Part shown: piece by piece, positions 51,348 through 63,197 of the stretch
Numbering within the stretch: position 1 is the stretch's first letter
Layout of the letters: every line of letters starts with the position of its first letter
Assembly: GCA_035771175.1 (NCBI GenBank)
Contig: JAYMFD010001271.1
Span: forward strand, 2,666,001 to 2,730,000
DNA: 64,000 bases
Source: Paratinospora sagittata
Lineage: Eukaryota > Streptophyta > Magnoliopsida > Ranunculales > Menispermaceae
Reading direction: 5' to 3'
Position numbers and translations under genes: made by a program
Notes under the pieces: generated by a model
Told to the model about the DNA's origin: nothing
Seen by the model: the letters and a program-made list of their open reading frames with translations, nothing else
Database searches by the model: none

Positions 51348-52530
51348 TTATCCCTTTTGTGCTGAGATTTTAAGAAGCAATTCATTGTTTTAAACTGTAA
51401 GTATATGAAGTGTTCTCAGTAAGAGAACACAACACATCACCTATATTCTTTCTTTGAGAGCTACAACTAATCATCAAGAACACATCAAATTATAGCTATC
51501 AAAGTCTTCAAAGATCAAGCCCAAAGAACGAAGACATATCTCAATGCTAATGCGTCAGTTCAATCTTAGGTGTTTATGGTAACCTCTCGATCAATCTCAG
51601 CACGAAAACTCTCTAAATTGCAAGTCTGCAATATCACTTGGATTTAGTATTTGATTTTGCCAAAATATTTTCCGAAAGGTTTTAATCATAATTTCAATTA
51701 GTTTTGAATGATTTAAAAGTTTTTTGAGTCAATGAAATGGTTCTTAAGTGTTAAAATATTAATTTTTCCAAAATCGAGCTATCCACCACTTTGCCAAAAT
51801 TTTACAAAAGGTAGTAGCGCACTATCAGTGTTTATAGCACGCTGATAGGGTTGAATAATCAAAAATCAATTTTTCTTGAAAAATTGCCCACAACGCGCTA
51901 TCCCTCGCTATCCTTTTTGATAACTCGCTATAAAGTAGTTACCGTGATCTTTCGATTTTTACTAAAATGGGCAATAGCGTGCTATAGGCCTAGATTGCAC
52001 TCTAACGGAAAGTCCAAAAAACTCGAGCTCTTGGGTATGTGTATATCGACTTACAATAGCCCGCTATAAGTCATTAGTGCGCATGATACACAACCCAATA
52101 GCATTCTATCCGAGTCGAGTTAGAAATCTCACATTTCTAACGAGAAAAACGCAGGCCCTTTCCCTTGCTCGATTTTTCCATTCCTTACACAATTTTGACT
52201 GGGAATCGTAACTGAAATATTCTCCACTACGACATGGATGATGCCCATTGTTTCTCACGGCCAAAACAACTTTAGATTAAACAATGTTTTGAATTCGAAT
52301 CATTTCCTACTCTCTTGCTGTTTAACCTGCAATTGCTAATTTCATAAAACACTCATTGTCCAATTTTTAGATACACAACACACACGATTTCAGCAAGTTA
52401 GACTGAGCTTTCCAAAGAGTATTTCAAAAGAAGAAAGTCGTGATTTTTGCATTGTCAATAAATTGTTCGACCCGAATCAAAGTTGGAAACTGTCTTGAAG
52501 ATAACTTCATTGTTTAACAAGTTCTTCATT
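51348..52530 (+). repeat. Monomer 45 (B)
   Basis: 1,183 bp. AATCGAGCTATCC, AGTTTTTTGAG, GAGTCGAGTTAG and TTTCTCACGGCC. The last is shared with unit 36. Confidence 0.95.
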
Positions 52531-53714
52531 TTATCCCTTTTGTGCTGAGATTTTAAGAAGCAATTCATTGTTTTAAACTGTAAGTATATGAAGTGTTCTC
52601 AGTAAGAGAACACAACACATCACCTATATTCTTTCTCTGAGAGCTACAACTAATCATCAAGAACACATCAAATTATAGCTATCAAAGTCTTCAAAGATCA
52701 AGCCCTAAGAACGAAGACATATCTCAATGCTAATGCGTTAGTTCAATCTTAGGTGTGTATGGTAACCTCTCGATCAATCTCAGCACGAAAACTCTCTAAA
52801 TTGCAAGTCTTCAATATCACTTGGATTTAGTATTTGATTTTGACAAAATCTTTTCCGTAAGGTTTTAATCATAATTTCAATTAGTTTTGAATGATTTAAA
52901 AGTGTTTTGAGTCAATGAAATGGTTCTTAAGTGTTAAAATATTAATTTTTCCAAAATCGGGCTATCCACCACTTTGCCAAAATTTTACAAAAGGTAGTAG
53001 CGCACTATCAGTGTTTATAGCACGCTGATAGGGTTGAATAATCAAAAATCAATTTTTCTTGAAAAATTGCCCACAACGCGCTATCCCTCGCTATCCCTTT
53101 TGATAACTCGCTATAAAGTTGTTACCGTGATCTTTCGATATTTACTAAAATGGGCAATAGCGTGCTATAGGCCTAGATTGCACTCTAACGGGAAGTCCAA
53201 AAAACTCGAGCTCTTGGGTATGTGTATATCGACATACAATAGCCCGCTATAAGTCATTAGTGCGCATGATACACAACCCAATAGCATGCTATCCGAGTTT
53301 GAGTTAGAAATCTCACATTTCTAACGAGAAAAACGAAGGCCCTTTCCCTTGCTCGATTTTTCCATTCCTTACACAGTTTTGACTGGGATTCGTAACTGAA
53401 ATATTCTCCACTACGACATGGATGATGCCCATTGTTTCGCACGGCCAAAACAACTTTAGATTAAACAATGTTTTGAATTCGAATCATTTCCTACTCTCTT
53501 GCTGTTTAACCTGCAATTGCTAATTTAATAAAACACTCATTGTCTAATTTTCAGATACACAACACACACGATTTCAGCAAGTTAGACCGAGCTTTCCAAA
53601 GAGTATTTCAAAAGAAGAAAGTCGTGATTTTTGCATTGTCAATAAATGCTTCGACCCGAATCAAAGTTGGAAACTGTCTTGAAGATAACTTCATTGTTTA
53701 ACAAGTTCTTCATT
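52531..53714 (+). repeat. Monomer 46 (B)
   Basis: 1,184 bp. AAAATCTTTTCCG, TTCGATATTTAC and GGGATTCGTAAC. Confidence 0.95.
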
Positions 53715-54898
53715 TTATCCCTTTTGTGCTGAGATTTTAAGAAGCAATTCATTGTTTTAAACTGTAAGTATATGAAGTGTTCTCAGTAAGAGAACACAAC
53801 ACATCACCTATATTCTTTCTTTGAGAGCTACAACTAATCATCAAGAACACATCAAATTATAGCTATCAAAGTCTTCAAAGATCAAGCCCTAAGAACGAAG
53901 ACATATCTCAATGCTAATGCGTCAGTTCAATCTTAGGTGTGTATGGTAACCTCTCGATCAATCTCAGCACGAAAACTCTCTAAATTGCAAGTCTTCAATA
54001 TCACTTGGATTTAGTATTTGATTTTGCCAAAATATTTTCCGAAAGGTTTTAATCATAATTTCAATTAGTTTTGAATGATTTAAAAGTGTTTTGAGTCAAT
54101 GAAATGGTTCTTAAGTGTTAAAATATTAATTTTTCCAAAATCGGGCTATCCACCACTTTGCCAAAATTTTACAAATGGTAGTAGCGCACTATCAGTGTTT
54201 ATAGCACGCTGATAGGGTTGAATAATCAAAAATCAATTTTTCTTGAAAAATTGCCCACAACGCGCTATCCCTCGCTATCCCTTTTGATAACTCGCTATAA
54301 AGTAGTTACCGTGATCTTTCGATTTTTACTAAAATGGGCAACAACGTGCTATAGGCCTAGATTGCACTCTAACGGAAAGTCCAAAAAACTCGAGCTCTTG
54401 GGTATGTGTATATCGACTTACAATAGCCCGCTATAAGTCATTAGTGCGCATGATACACAACCCAATAGCATGCTATCCGAGTTTGAGTTAGAAACCTCAC
54501 ATTTCTAACCAGAAAAACGCAGGCCCTTTGCCTTGCTCGATTTTTCCATTCCTTACACAGTTTTGACGGGGAATCGTAACTGAAATATTCTCCACTACGA
54601 CAAGGATGATGCCCATTGTTTCGCACGGCCAAAACAACTTTAGATTAAACAATGTTTTGAATCCGAATCATTTCCTACTCTCTTGCTGTTTAACCTGCAA
54701 TTGCTAATTTAACAAAACACTCATTGTCTAATTTTCAGATACACAACACACACGATTTCAGCAAGTTAGACTGAGCTTTCCAAAGAGTATTTCAAAAGAA
54801 GAAAGTCGTGATTTTTGCATTGTCAATAAATGCTTCGACGCAAATCAAAGTTGGAAACTGTCTTGAAGATAACTTCATTGTTTAACAAGTTCTTCATT
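53715..54898 (+). repeat. Monomer 47 (B with A-type patch)
   Basis: 1,184 bp. AAACCTCACATTTC, AACCAGAAAAACG, CTTTGCCTTGC and GAATCCGAATC are shared with unit 49. Carries GACGGGGAATCG, the family A state. Confidence 0.95.
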
Positions 54899-56082
54899 TT
54901 ATCCCTTTTGAGCTGAGATTTTAAGAAGCAATTCATTGTATTAAACTGTAAGTATATGAAGTGTTCTCAGTAAGAGAACACAACACATCACCTATATTCT
55001 TTCTCTGAGAGCTACAACTAATCATCAAGAACACATCAAATTATAGCTATCAAAGTCTTCAAAGATCAAGCCCTAAGAACGAAGACATATCTCAATGCTA
55101 ATGCGTTAGTTCAATCTTAGGTGTGTATGGTAACCTCTCGATCAATCTCAGCACGAAAACTCTCTAAATTGCAAGTCTTCAATATCATTTGGATTTAGTA
55201 TTTGATTTTGACAAAATATTTTCCGAAAGGTTTTAATCATAATTTCAATTAGTTTTGAATGATTTAAAAGTGTTTTGATTCAATGAAATGGTTCTTAAGT
55301 GTTAAAATATTTATTTTTCCAAAATCGGGCTATCCACCACTTTGCCAAAATTTTACAAAAGGTAGTAGCGCACTATCAGTGTTGATAGCACGCTGATAGG
55401 GTTGAATAATCAAAAATTAATTTTTCTTGGAAAATTCCCCACAACGCGCTATCCCTCGCTATCCTTTTTGATAACTCGCTATAAAGTAGTTATCGTGATT
55501 TTTTGATTTTTACTAAAATGGGCAATAGCGTGTTATAGGCCTAGATTGCACTCTAACGGAAAGTCCAAAAAACTCGAGCTCTTGGGTATGTGTATATCGA
55601 CTTACAATAGCTCGCTATAAGTCATTAGTGCGCATGATACACAACCCAATAACATGCTATCCGAGTTTGAGTTAGAAATCTCACATTTCTACCGAGAAAA
55701 ACGCAGGTCCTTTGCCTTGCTCGATTTTTCCATTCCTTACACAGTTTTGACGGGGAATCGTAACTGAAATATTCTCCACTACGACCTGGATGATGCCCAT
55801 TGTTTCGCACGGCCAAAACAACTTTAGATTAAACAATGCTTTGAATTCGAATCATTTCCTACTCTGTTGCTGTTTAACCTGCAATTGCTAATTTAATAAA
55901 ACACTCATTGTCTAATTTTCAAATACACAACACACATGATTTCAGCAAGTTAGACTGAGCTTTCCAAAGAATATTTCAAAAGAAGAAAGTCGTAATTTTT
56001 GCTTTGTCAACAAATGCTTCGACCCAAATCAAAGTTGGAAACTGTCTTGAAGATAACTTCATTATTTAACAAGTTCTTCATT
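54899..56082 (+). repeat. Monomer 48 (B with A-type patch)
   Basis: 1,184 bp. One of the more diverged B units: TTGAGCTGAG, TATTTATTTTTCC, GTTATCGTGATTTTTTG, CTACCGAGAAAAACG and GACCTGGATG. Also GACGGGGAATCG. Confidence 0.95.
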
Positions 56083-57266
56083 TTATCCCTTTTGTGCTGA
56101 GATTTTAAGAAGCAATTCATTGTTTTAAACTGTAAGTATATGAAGTGTTCTCAGTAAGAGAACACAACACATCACCTATATTCTTTCTTTGAGAGCTACA
56201 ACTAATCATCAAGAACACATCAAATTATAGCTATCAAAGTCTTCAAAGATCAAGCCCTAAGAACGAAGACATATCTCAATGCTAATGCGTCAGTTCAATC
56301 TTAGGTGTGTATGGTAACCTCTCGATCAATCTCAGCACGAAAACTCTCTAAATTGCAAGTCTTCAATATCACTTGGATTTAGTATTTGATTTTGCCAAAA
56401 TATTTTCCGAAAGGTTTTAATCATAATTTCAATTAGTTTTGAATGATTTAAAAGTGTTTTGAGTCAATGAAATGGTTCTTAAGTGTTAAAATATTAATTT
56501 TTCCAAAATCGGGCTATCCACCACTTTGCCAAAATTTTACAAAAGGTAGTAGCGCACTATCAGTGTTTATAGCACGCTGATAGGGTTGAATAATCAAAAA
56601 TCAATTTTTCTTGAAAAATTGCCCACAACGCGCTATCCCTCGCTATCCTTTTTGATAACTCGCTATAAAGTAGTTACCGTGATCTTTCGATTTTTACTAA
56701 AATGGGCAACAGCGTGCTATAGGCCTAGATTGCACTCTAACGGAAAGTCCAAAAAACTCGAGCTCTTGGGTATGTGTATATCGACTTACAATAGCCCGCT
56801 ATAAGTCATTAGTGCGCATGATACACAACCCAATAGCATGCTATCCGAGTTTGAGTTAGAAACCTCACATTTCTAACCAGAAAAACGCAGGCCCTTTGCC
56901 TTGCTCGATTTTTCCATTCCTTACACAGTTTTGACGGGGAATCGTAACTGAAATATTCTCCACTACGACATGGATGATGCCCATTGTTTCGCACGGCCAA
57001 AACAACTTTAGATTAAACAATGTTTTGAATCCGAATCATTTCCAACTCTCTTGCTGTTTAACCTGCAATTGCTAATTTAATAAAACACTCATTGTCTAAT
57101 TTTCAGATACACAACACACACGATTTCAGCAAGTTAGACTGAGCTTTCCAAAGAGTATTTCAAAAGCAGAAAGTCGTGATTTTTGCATTGTCAATAAATG
57201 CTTCGACCCGAATCAAAGTTGGAAACTGTGTTGAAGATAACTTCATTGTTTAACAAGTTCTTCATT
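56083..57266 (+). repeat. Monomer 49 (B with A-type patch)
   Basis: 1,184 bp. Close to unit 47 at +2,368 bp. Its 5' part and the preceding junction (CATTATTTAAC) resemble unit 45. Confidence 0.95.
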
Positions 57267-58450
57267 TTATCCCTTTTGTGCTGAGATTTTAAGAAGCAAT
57301 TCATTGTTTTAAACTGTAAGTATATGAAGTGTTCTCAGTAAGAGAACACAACACATCACCTATGTTCTTTCTTTCAGAGCTACAACTAATCATCAAGAAC
57401 ACATCAAATTATAGCTATCAAAGTCTTCAAAGATCAAGCCCTAAGAACGAAGACATATCTCAATGCTAATGCGTTAGTTCAATCATAGGTGTGTATGGTA
57501 ACCTCTCGATCAATCTCAGCACGAAAACTCTCTAAATTGCAAGTCTTCAATATCACTTGGATTTAGTATTTGATTTTGACAAAATATTTTCCGAAAGCTT
57601 TTAATCATAATTTCAATTAGTTTTGAATGATTTAAAAGTGTTTTGTGTCAATGAAATGGTTCTTAAGTGTTAAAATATTAATTTTTCCAAAATCGGGCTA
57701 TCCACCACTTTGCCAAAATTTTACAAAAGGTAGTAGCGCACTATCAGTGTTGATAGCACGCTGATAGGGTTGAATAATCAAAAATCAATTTTTCTTGGAA
57801 AATTGCCCACAACGCGCTATCCCTCGCTATCCCTTTTGATAACTCGCTATAAAGTAGTTACCGTGATCTTTCGATTTTTACTAAAATGGGCAATAGCGTG
57901 CTATAGGCCTAGATTGCACTCTAACGGAAAGTCCAAAAAACTCGAGCTCTTGGGTATGTGTATATCGACTTACAATAGCCCGCTATAAGTCTTTAGTGCG
58001 CATGATACACAACCCAATAGCATGCTATCCGAGTTTGAGTTAGAAATCTCACATTTCTAACGAGAAAAACGCAGGCCCTTTCCCTTGCTCGATTTTTCCA
58101 TTCTTTACACAGTTTTGACTGGGAATCGTAACTGAAATATTCTCCACTACGACATGGATGATGCCCATTGTTTCGCACGGCCAAAACAACTTTAGATTAA
58201 ACAATGTTTTGAATTCGAATCATTTCCTTCTCTCTTGCTGTTTAACCTGCAATTGCTAATTTAATAAAACACTCATTGTCTAATTTTCAGATACACAACA
58301 CACACGATTTCAGCAAGTTAGACTGAGCTTTCCAAAGAGTATTTCAAAAGAAGAAAGTCGTGATTTTTGCATTGTCAATAAATGCTTAGACCCGAATCAA
58401 AGTTGGAAACTGTCTTGAAGATAACTTCATTGTTTAACAAGTTCTTCATT
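57267..58450 (+). repeat. Monomer 50 (B)
   Basis: 1,184 bp. CCTATGTTCTTTC, TTTGTGTCAATG, GTCTTTAGTGCG and GCTTAGACCCG. Confidence 0.95.
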
Positions 58451-59635
58451 TTATCCCTTTTGTGGTGAGATTTTAAGAAGCAATTCATTGTTTTAAACTG
58501 TAAGTATATGAAGTGTTCTCAGTAAGAGAACACAACACATCACCTATATTCTTTCTTTGAGAGCTACAACTAATCATCAAGAACACATCAAATTATAGCA
58601 ATCAAAGTCTTCAAAGATCAAGCCCTAAGAACGAAGACATATCTCAATGCTAATGCGTTAGTTCAATCTTAGGTGTGTATGGTAACCTCTCGATCAATCT
58701 CAGCACGAAAACTCTCTAAATTGCAAGTCTTGAATATCACTTGGATTTAGTATTTGATTTTGCCAAAATATTTTCCGAAAGGTTTTAATCATAATTTCAA
58801 TTAGTTTTGAATGATTTAAAAGTGTTTTGAGTCAATGAAATGGTTCTTAAGTCTTAAAATATTAATTTTTCCAAAATCGGGCTATCCACCACTTTGCCAA
58901 AATTTTACAAAAGGTAGTAGCGCACTATCAGTGTTTATAGCACGCTGATAGGGTTGAATAATCAAAAATCAATTTTTCTTGGAAAATTGCCCACAACGCG
59001 CTATCCCTCGCTATCCCTTTTGATAACTCGCTATAAAGTAGTTACCGTGATCTTTCAATTTTTACTAAAATGGGCAATAGCGTGCTATAGGCCTAGATTG
59101 CACTCTAACGGAAAGTCCAAAAAACTCGAGCTCTTGGGTATGTGTATATCGACTTACAATAGCCCGCTATAAGTCATTAGTGCGCATGATACACAACCCA
59201 ATAGCATGCTATCCGAGTTTGAGTTAGAAATCTCACATTTCTAACGAGAAAAACGCAGGCCCTTTCCCTTGCTCGATTTTTCCATTCCTTCCACAGTTTT
59301 GACTGGGAATCGTAACTGAAATATTCTCCACTACGACATGGATGATGCCCATTGTTTCGCACGGCCAAAACAACTTTAGATTAAACAATGTTTTGAATTC
59401 GAATCATTTCCTACTCTCTTGCTGTTTAACATGCAATTGCTAATTTAATAAAACACTCATTGACTAATTTTCAGATACACAACACACACGATTTCAGCAA
59501 GTTAGACTGAGCTTTCGAAAGAGTATTTCAAAAGAAGAAAGTCGTGATTTTTGCTTTGTCAATAAATGCTTCGACCCGAATCAAAGTTGGAAACTTGTCT
59601 TGAAGATAACTTCATTGTTTAACAAGTTCTTCATT
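58451..59635 (+). repeat. Monomer 51 (B)
   Basis: 1,185 bp. TTGTGGTGAG, TATAGCAATC, CTTTCAATTTTT and one extra T in AAACTTGTCTTG, shared with unit 52. Confidence 0.95.
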
Positions 59636-60830
59636 TTATCCCTTTTGTGCTGAGATTTTAAGAAGCAATTCATTGTTTTAAACTGTAAGTATATGAAGTG
59701 TTCTCAGTAAGAGAACACAACACATCACCTATATTCTTTCTCTGAGAGCTACAACTAATCATCAAGAACACATCAAATTATAGCTATCAAAGTCTTCAAA
59801 GATCAAGCCCTAAGAACGAAGACATATCTCAATGCTAATGCTTTAGTTCAATCTTAGGTGTGTATGGTAACCTCTCGATCAATCTCAGCACGAAAACTCT
59901 TTAAATTGCAAGTCTTCAATATCACTTCGATTTAGTATTTGATTTTGCCAAAATATTTTCCGAAAGGTTTTAATCATAATTTCAATTAGTTTTGAATGAT
60001 TTAAAAGTGTTTTGGGTCAATGAAATGGTTCTTAAGTGTTAAAATATTAATTTTTCCAAAATCGGGCTATCAACCACTTTGCCAAAATTTTACAAAAGAT
60101 AGTAGCGCACTATCAGTGTTGATAGCACGCTGATAGGGTTGAATAATCAAAAATCAATTTTTCTTGGAAAATTGCCCACAACGCCTTATCCCTCGCTATC
60201 CCTCGCTATCCCTTTTGATAACTCGCTATAAAGTAGTTACCGTGATCTTTCGATTTTTACTAAAATGGGCAATAGCGTGCTATAGGCCTAGATTGCACTC
60301 TAACGGAAAGTCCAAAAAACTCGAGCTCTTGGGTATGTGTATATCGACTTACAATAACCCGCTATAAGTCATTAGTGCGCATGATACACAACCCAATAGC
60401 ATGCTATCCGAGTTTGAGTTAGAAATCTCACATTTCTAACGAGAAAAACGCAGGCCCTTTCCCTTGCTCGATTTTTCCATTCTTTGCACAGTTTTGACTG
60501 GGAATCGTAACTGAAATATTCTCCACTACGACATGGATGATGCCCATTGTTTCGCACGGCCAAAACAACTTTAGATTAAACAATGTTTTGAATTCAAATC
60601 ATTTCCTTCTCTCTTGCTGTTTAACCTGCAATTGCTAATTTAATAAAACACTCATTGTCTAATTTTTAGATACACAACACACACGATTTCAGCAAGTTAG
60701 ACTGAGCTTTCGAAAGAGTATTTCAAAAGAAGAAAGTCGTGATTTTTGCTTTGTCAATAAATGCTTCGACCCGAATCAAAGTTGGAAACTTGTCTTGAAG
60801 ATAACTTCATTGTTTAACAAGTTCTTCATT
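59636..60830 (+). repeat. Monomer 52 (B, three decamers)
   Basis: 1,195 bp, the longest unit. The excess is one extra decamer at 60184-60213 and one T in AAACTTGTCTTG. Also AATAACCCGC and ATCAACCACTTTG. Confidence 0.95.
60184..60213 (+). repeat. Triple decamer in unit 52
   Basis: Three copies at 60184-60193 (CCTTATCCCT, degenerate), 60194-60203 and 60204-60213. Accounts for 10 of the 11 extra bases in this monomer. Confidence 0.9.
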
Positions 60831-62014
60831 TTATCCCTTTTGTGCTGAGATTTTAAGAAGCAATTCATTGTTTTAAACTGTAAGTATATGAAGTGTTCTC
60901 AGTAAGAGAACACAACACATCACCTATATTCTTTCTTTGAGAGCTACAACTAATCATCAAGAACACATCAAATTATAGCTATCAAAGTCTTCAAAGATCA
61001 AGCCCTAAGAACGAAGTCATATCTCAATGCTAATGCGTCAGTTCAATCTTAGGTGTGTATGGTAACCTCTCGATCAATCTCAGCACGAAAACTCTCTAAA
61101 TTGCAAGTCTTCAATATCACTTGGATTTAGTATTTGATTTTGCCAAAATATTTTCCGAAAGGTTTTAATCATAATTTCAATTAGTTTTGAATGATTTAAA
61201 AGTGTTTTGAGTCAATCAAATGGTTCTTAAGTCTTAAAATATTAATTTTTCCAAAATCGGGCTATCCACCACTTTGCCAAAATTTTACAAAAGGTAGTAG
61301 CGCACTATCAGTGTTGATAGCACGCTGATAGGGTTGAATAATCAAAAATCAATTTTTCTTGGAAAATTGCCCACAACGCGCTATCCCTCGCTATCCCTTT
61401 CGATAACTCGCTATAAAGTAGTTACCGTGATCTTTCGATTTTTACTAAAATGGGCAATAGCGTGCTATAGGCCTAGATTGCACTCTAACGGAAAGTCCAA
61501 AAAACTCGAGCTCTTGGGTATGTGTATATCGACTTACAATAGCCCGCTACAAGTCATTAGTGCGCATGATACACAACCCTATAGCATGCTATCCGAGTTT
61601 GAGTTAGAAATCTCACATTTCTAACGAGAAAAACGCAGGCCCTTTCCCTTGCTCGATTTTTCCATTCCTTACACAGTTTTGACTGGGAATCGTAACTGAA
61701 ATATTCTCCACTACGACATGGATGATGCCCATTGTTTCGCACGGCCAAAACAACTTTAGATTAAACAATGTTTTGAATTCGAATCATTTCCAACTCTCTT
61801 GCTGTTTAACCTGCAATTGCTAATTTAATAAAACACTCTTTGGCCAATTTTCAGATACACAACACACACGATTTCAGCAAGTTAGACTGAGCTTTCCAAA
61901 GAGTATTTCAAAAGCAGAAAGTCGTGATTTTTGCATTGTCAATAAATGCTTCGACCCGAATCAAAGTTGGAAACTGTGTTGAAGATAACTTCATTGTTTA
62001 ACAAGTTCTTCATT
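60831..62014 (+). repeat. Monomer 53 (B)
   Basis: 1,184 bp. CTTTCGATAACTC, GCTACAAGTC and GTCAATCAAATGG are shared with unit 54. Confidence 0.95.
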
Positions 62015-63197
62015 TTATCCCTTTTGTGCTGAGATTTTAAGAAGCAATTCATTGTTTTAAACTGTAAGTATATGAAGTGTTCTCAGTAAGAGAACACAAC
62101 ACATCACCTATATTCTTTCTTTCAGAGCTACAACTAATCATCAACAACACATCAAATTATAGCTATCAAAGTCTTCAAAGATCAAGCCCTAAGAACGAAG
62201 ACATATCTCAATGCTAATGCGTTAGTTCAATCTTAGGTGTGTATGGTAACCTCTCGATCAATCTCAGCACGAAAACTCTTTAAATTGCAAGTCTTCAATA
62301 TCACTTGGATTTAGTATTTGATTTTTCCAAAATATTTTCCGAAAGGTTTTAATCATAATTTCAATTAGTTTTGAATGATTTAAAAGTGTTTTGAGTCAAT
62401 CAAATGGTTCTTAAGTCTTAAAATATTAATTTTTCCAAAATCGGGCTATCCACCACTTTGCCAAAATTTTACAAAAGGTAGTAGCGCACTATCAGTGTTG
62501 ATAGCACGCTGATAGGGTTGAATAATCAAAACTCAATTTTTCTTGGAAAATTGCCCACAACGCGCTATCCCTCGCTATCCCTTTCGATAACTCGCTATAA
62601 AGTAGTTACCGTGATCTTTCGATTTTTACTAAAATGGGCAATAGCATGCTATAGGCCTAGATTGCACTCTAACGGAAAGTCCAAAAAACTCGAGCTCTTG
62701 GGTATGTGTATATCGACTTACAATAGCCCACTACAAGTCATTAGTGCGCATGATACACAACCCAATAGCATGCTATCCGAGTTTGAGTTAGAAATCTCAC
62801 ATTTCTAACGAGAAAAACGCAGGCCCTTTCCCTTGCTCGATTTTTCCATTCCTTACACAGTTTTGACTGGGAATCGTAACTGAAATATTCTCCACTACGA
62901 CATGGATGATGCCCATTGTTTCGCACGGCCAAAACAACTTTAGATTAAACAATGTTTTGAATTCGAATCATTTCCTACTCTCTTGCTGTTTAACCTGCAA
63001 TTGCTAATTTAATAATACACTCATTGTCTAATTTTTAGATACACAACACACACGATTTCAGCAAGTTAGACTAGCTTTCCCAAAAGTATTTCAAAAGAAG
63101 AAAGTCGTGATTTTTGCATTGTCAATAAATGCTTCGACCCGAATCAAAGTTGGAAACTGTCTTGAAGATAACTTCATTGTTTAACAAGTTCTTCATT
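62015..63197 (+). repeat. Monomer 54 (B)
   Basis: 1,183 bp. Sister of unit 53. Private ATAGCATGCTATAGG and ATTTTTCCAAAATAT. Confidence 0.95.
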
